From assembly GCA_947683425.1 (NCBI GenBank), contig CANTUQ010000038.1, positions 62,001 to 126,000 of the forward strand: DNA of 64,000 bases, read 5' to 3'. This stretch comes from Excoecaria cochinchinensis. Lineage: Eukaryota; Streptophyta; Magnoliopsida; Malpighiales; Euphorbiaceae. The notes beneath the pieces were generated by a model. It did no database searches. It was not told the DNA's origin and saw nothing but the letters and a program-made list of their open reading frames with translations. Shown here in pieces: positions 59,301-64,000 of the stretch. The number at the start of each line of letters is the position of its first letter. Within the stretch, counting starts at the first letter, position 1. A program made the translations under genes and the position numbers.

Positions 59301-62300
59301 AGGTGCATATGCTTTTGCATGTTTATCATTCTATTCAATCCATAAAGGAAGAGCATGCATGTACCAAACAAATCCACCAAAAACAGCAGCAAAATGGTCA
59401 TGAAAACTAACCCAAATATTCATAGGGCACAGCTATTCCCACAAGTTTTAGCAACTGTTTTTTGAGGTCAATTGAGAACTCTCACAATGATCACTTCAAT
59501 TAAACAAGAGATTAGCAAAGCAATTTAACTGAACTTGAGGCTGACAAGCAGATTTGAGAAACTAAAGCTTGTACCAACATATGCATTAGGCTATATCTAA
59601 ACAAGTCAAAAGCAATACACCAAATCTATGTCACATTCTTGTTTAACTAAACTTCAGGAGCATGCTTCCAGCTACTCTTTCATGTCAATGCGCATGTATA
59701 ACTTAAAGTCTATAATGAATCCTAGACTTCTAGATACCAAATCATTTGCTTCACTATAGTCATACCTAAAAGGGATAATGCCCTTTTTCATGGTTAAAAG
59801 AACCAATAAAAATTTATAAAATTGGAAATCATGTACAAGCTAACCAAGCCAAGCCAAGTCCAGAATAACCTACAACCAAACCTATTAGAAGCACTCATGA
59901 GTCTAAATGTGCTGAGAATATTCTTCTGAACTCAAATTGTGAATCAAGGAACTCTAAAACCACTCATTAAAGAAAACAGAATAAATAATACCAGGATATT
60001 AAATGTTAATCAGCAATCAACAAGACTTTCCAAGTCCATCGGATCTAGGATCACATCCAATCAAATACAAAATTGAAGTTTTGAAACTAATCTCAGTATC
60101 TTTCAAGTGCATATACTCTATTCTAATATAAGCAACACAGTTATTTTTATCATAATTTTTTTTATGAAAGCATATCATACTCCTCTCATATGGAAAGTTG
60201 GCTATAACATAATTTGGTTGAAAAAGAAAAGAAGGCAAATTATTTAGGTTAAAAGTTGAAACACGAGTAATACCAATTAAAAAATTAATAGATACGCATA
60301 GATCCTCTTGATAATATAACAAAATGCCAAGATATCTTGAGAGTTCACACACACTGTCAACTTTATGTGCCATTTCATAGCATCCACATGCATAGCATAT
60401 TAACATGGCTACATAGTTTATTGTCACTTCAGTTTATTGTCACTTCAAAACACTAAATACCACAGCTTTCTGGAATACACTTGTAGATGCTAACCTCGTT
60501 TGCAGATAAAGGAAATAAAAAAAAAAAAGGCCATAAAGATTAATGTAGCAGTGAACCTGTTTATTATCAGTTGCTTGAGCATCCAGACGTTTGAAAAATA
60601 CTTGAATAAGATACTCAACAACTCCAGTGCTCTTTCCTGCTACTCTGCTCAAAGAGCAAAGACACCTGCAATGACAAACAGGATCAGCAACATAATCTGA
60701 AATTCAAGACTAAAACTGTCATATAAACAATGAAATAAGTCACATAAATATAATAAATAAAATTCTCAAATCCTTACAACTGAATAGAAACAGTCCATTA
60801 TCATTTTTTTATATACATGACCTTTTTACCTAAAATGGTCAATCTATCAAATTAAAGGATTTTTGCTGAATGCTGAACACGCAAACAACTCCATACATAA
60901 CCACATGAAGAAACATTATATCAAAGAGAATCAAAAGAACGCCAGCAGCTTAAACAGGAACTTCATAAACTTGATGATGCAAGATGTGACCTAAAGAGAA
61001 CTCTGGAATTTTCTCCAACACAAAATAAACAATTGTCTTCTTCGACTCAATATAACCACTTTTTTTTTCAGTTCAATCAAAATAAAAAGGAGAAGAAAAA
61101 AAAAAAGAACACATAGCACAAAGGCCGAAAAAATCTGGTTGCATAGAACTACTCTGAAACAAGATATAAAATTATTAAAAGATCGACATTATAATAACCG
61201 ACAAAAGAGATAAAGTAGAACAAAAATTACTTGATGCAAGCATGGACAACTGTTAGAAATGAATGCCGAACAATCATTTGTTTCAAATCTTGCTCAAGCT
61301 CTTCAAAAACACTTTGAGGCAACTTTCGGATCAAGGGAAGAACAGAGTCAATTATAAAGATGATACTCTCCAGCAACTTTGCAACCGCTTGATTGTCAAC
61401 CTGGTTAAAACACAACCCAATTAGATTACACGAAGTACCTCCAACACTTGGACAATTATGCAATTACAATGGCTTAATTCAAATTTCTGGCACTCCTTTT
61501 AATCTCACTAACATGTATTTGATTTAAAAATTCATTCAAAAGCATAGTAGTGAGACCTATACTACAAGAGGGTCATTAGGTTGACTAAATGAGCCAGTTA
61601 CAAGTAAACATGGCTTCTAAGCACATTCTGCTAGGAGCACAAAGATACTTCTAAAACACCTAAAGAGGCTCAAAATTTAACTATCAAGCAATTAATGTCC
61701 CTGTAAAACCTTGGTCCTTGTATTGGAAATCCAAATAGATTAAACTGACACTTGCACAGGATACAGCTGCTCCAGAAAGTCACAACTGTATTATAATCTC
61801 AACCTAAAAACTTTACCATTGGACCAGATAATTACCCCCAAGTAATTTTCCAAATATCAAATCCAAAAATTCATTTTCTAAGCAACCACTTTTTGACAAT
61901 AAACCTGTATTCAACAGTTCCAAAATAGCTACCTAAACAACACTAGAATATCAAAAGTTTCCATTTGAGAAATGTAGATCATAACTTATGCACAATAAAA
62001 ACTCACATGTTATATGCATTTAAAGCTTATAATGAAAAAGCTAATTTCTAAGGATAAATAACAAAGAGTTCTTTGTTTGATTTGGGAGCTTAACAATTAT
62101 TAGAAATATCATAATATAAATAGAACATATCATGTGAACAAATATAGATGATTCAGCAGCGCGATCTATAAAAGACAACAGATTGTGGCAGAATGTTACA
62201 AAAGCAGCCTGCTGGCTTCCATATAAACAAACCTAGTACTGCTGCAAGGCAAGGAATAATTACAACTGGCATTACCAAGCCAATTGACTAACACCCCCTC

Positions 62301-64000
62301 CATTGCAAAATGATAGTCCCAAATCTTTTTTGACATAAATTAAGACAATTTAGTTAAAGTAATTGAATTAATGCATTTTTCCTAATATGTCCATACAATA
62401 ATATGGAACATATTAGTAAACTAAGAAACAATTTGCGACCATAATTTTGGACAAACAGAAAAGGAAAGTGGGATTATTTTTTTGGGGCAAAGGGAGTACT
62501 AGATAAGCACCATATCATAGTAAAGATTACTTCTGATAACCTGCGTAGTAAAGATTAATTCTGATAACCTGAGTTTTGAGATATGGTTGTAGAGTGACTA
62601 CAAACTGGGAAGGGTCAGAAGTTGGTGCACAAAGTGTAGCATCCACAACACAAAATGCATGCAATGCCATCACATAAGGTAGTGTGCGCAACTCCACTTC
62701 TGTGCTGCTCATTTCCTCCACCTGAGAACAAATTTCCCCAATAAGTTACTCATAACCAGGCAAGCATCTGCATAAGCAAGCAATGGCACTACCTGCAATA
62801 TCCTTTCTAGTAAGCACTTGCACATTAACTCGCAGCGCTTACGAACTGAAGCAAGTAATACAGGATTGATCCCGATGGCTTTAGCTGATTGTGGGAAAAA
62901 ATCAAGGGCTAGATTACGCTTGATGACAGTGACCAAAAGATGATGGCTTGACATCCTCCTCAACATCTCAACAATTTGCTCAGTCTTCTTAGCTATCTCC
63001 AAGGGCACAGAACTACCATCTCCAAAATACTGCGTCTGCACACTAGATGGTTCCTCGAACCAGAATTCATAAAAGGTCTTGCAGACTATATCCTGTATAT
63101 AAGAGAAGAATAAAAGAATAAATAAAAGGAAAACAGGGCACAACAAATTTTCATGGAAGTAATTATACAAAAAGCAAAACCGATAGGATTATTAAAGGAG
63201 CTTCTCAAAGCTAGAATGCGAAAGAGGAGAGCCCCAGTAAATAATAATTTCACTAACCCAAAATGCTAGGCAAGAGAATATCTTGATTAATAAGGATAAT
63301 TACAAAAATACTATCATATAAAACAATAAAAATACTTAACACCAAGAACAACACGCAAATTATTAAAGATAACAAAAGAGCTGCTAGTAATTTATGAAGT
63401 CATTTAATTGTTTCTAGTTACCTGAATACTTGACTCATCATCAGTAATGCGAGAAATGATTTCAATGCAAGCAGTTGTAAATTCGGCAAAGTTGGCATTT
63501 GAGGTGCACATATCTCTGATAATTTTAATAGCTCGTTTTCGAACACTCACTCCTGTATCTTTTATCCTCTCAGCAACTTTCTCAAAATACTACACCACCA
63601 AAATTTTGGATGAGGGAAGCAAATAAATAACTTACAGAAGTAAGTCCCACAAATATACTACAATTAGTGAATGCCAACTTAACAAACCTTCAGCCCAACA
63701 TCAGGATGTGTGGCAATATGCCTTCCAACAAGTTCAAGTGCTGCTTCTCTTACAGATATCGCAGAATCACAAAATCTTCCTTCAACAGCCAATTGCACAC
63801 GTTTGTCACATAATACCTCTGGATCGGCTTCCACAATAATACTCACCTGAACCCATCAAACAAAAAGGGTACTGATTACGCATCAGCAGTAAAAGAACAA
63901 TCCACATTCAAAAGTCCAGAATCAATATATGAACATTCCACTTACTGCTCGCAATGCCTTGGCCCTAATCACAGGGGAGTTCTCCCTTAAACTTGCCTGA
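56371..64000 (-). CDS. SCC2: Sister chromatid cohesion protein 2 (SCC2/Nipped-B), C-terminal half
   Basis: Sixteen exons in minus-strand order: 64000-63946 (partial), 63846-63688, 63589-63422, 63092-62793, 62721-62569, 61400-61231, 60665-60557, 59272-59111, 59017-58913, 58845-58612, 58313-58180, 58102-57809, 57721-57307, 56999-56907, 56819-56694 and 56583-56371. All joins keep frame and give about 962 residues. SCC2 with SCC4 loads cohesin onto chromosomes in the nucleus. HEAT-type helices are evident (VREAALELVGRHIATHPDV, VRKRAIKIIRDMC), followed by the Nipped-B C-terminal region (SLFCLGLLIRYGN, LDFNEQVRQTALK) and a tail with basic (KRKRPTPRK) and acidic (GDDGEDDDEDW) runs. The N-terminal half lies beyond the window. 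The gene looks intact. Confidence 0.95.
62525..62570 (-). repeat. Duplicated 5' splice-site block in an SCC2 intron
   Basis: The minus-strand phrase CAGGTTATCAGAA occurs twice, 28 bp apart. The first is the exon-intron border (exon ends at 62569) and the second lies within the intron (would-be exon end 62541). Flanking TTAATCTTTACTACG and GTAATCTTTACTATG show that a block of about 28 bp was duplicated. Confidence 0.8.

Noticed and set aside
1..64000. tRNA and rRNA genes
   Set aside because: Looked for T-loop (GGTTCGA) contexts; none had a plausible cloverleaf. A covariance-model scan was not possible.

Overview
This window is eudicot nuclear DNA. It holds spliced plant genes with GT-AG introns, a plant P-class PPR gene, plant-type BCCP and MPP-beta genes, and plant LTR-retrotransposon lineages (Tat, Tekay/Del, Ty1/copia) with hAT elements. 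The species cannot be named from sequence alone. I translated and spliced by eye. Exon joins were accepted only where GT-AG borders, phase and family similarity agreed.

Layout. 516-2974 (-): two-exon PPR gene. 2975-3681: shared upstream region with a TATA box, telo boxes and a duplicated block carrying a TGGGCC site. 3682-5288 (+): RPS19, four exons. 6190-43454: about 37 kb of nested mobile DNA. It contains an AT-rich repeat element (copy A), a truncated forward Tat/gypsy element (8985-12806) and a reverse-oriented Tat/gypsy element (12807-32300). The 5' LTR of the reverse element is split by a complete 9.9 kb Tekay chromovirus (22269-32215, TSD CTCTT). Further right are a Myb/SANT-like pseudogene, a 3.5 kb hAT element (TSD TGTTTTTC), copy B of the AT-rich element, and a 681 bp hAT MITE. 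43677-51312 (+): MPP-beta, nine exons, with a young copia insertion in intron 5. 53492-55337 (+): chloroplast BCCP. 56371-64000 (-): C-terminal half of the cohesin loader SCC2, running off the window.

The four right-hand housekeeping genes act in unrelated processes: cytosolic translation, mitochondrial presequence processing, plastid fatty-acid synthesis and sister-chromatid cohesion. Their order matters, though. From memory of the Arabidopsis gene list, RPS19-MPPbeta are neighbours on chromosome 3 (At3g02080-At3g02090), and RPS19-BCCP2-SCC2 are neighbours on chromosome 5 (At5g15520-At5g15540). This window appears to carry the unfractionated order, stretched by transposons.

I did not find a new multi-gene system. 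The most unusual items are: a separate antisense coiled-coil transcription unit inside the Tat element, with introns and its own polyadenylation signal; a palindromic CG-rich array in the Tekay LTR; an in-frame loss of the reverse-transcriptase active-site aspartates; and a template-switch-like scar in the copia element.
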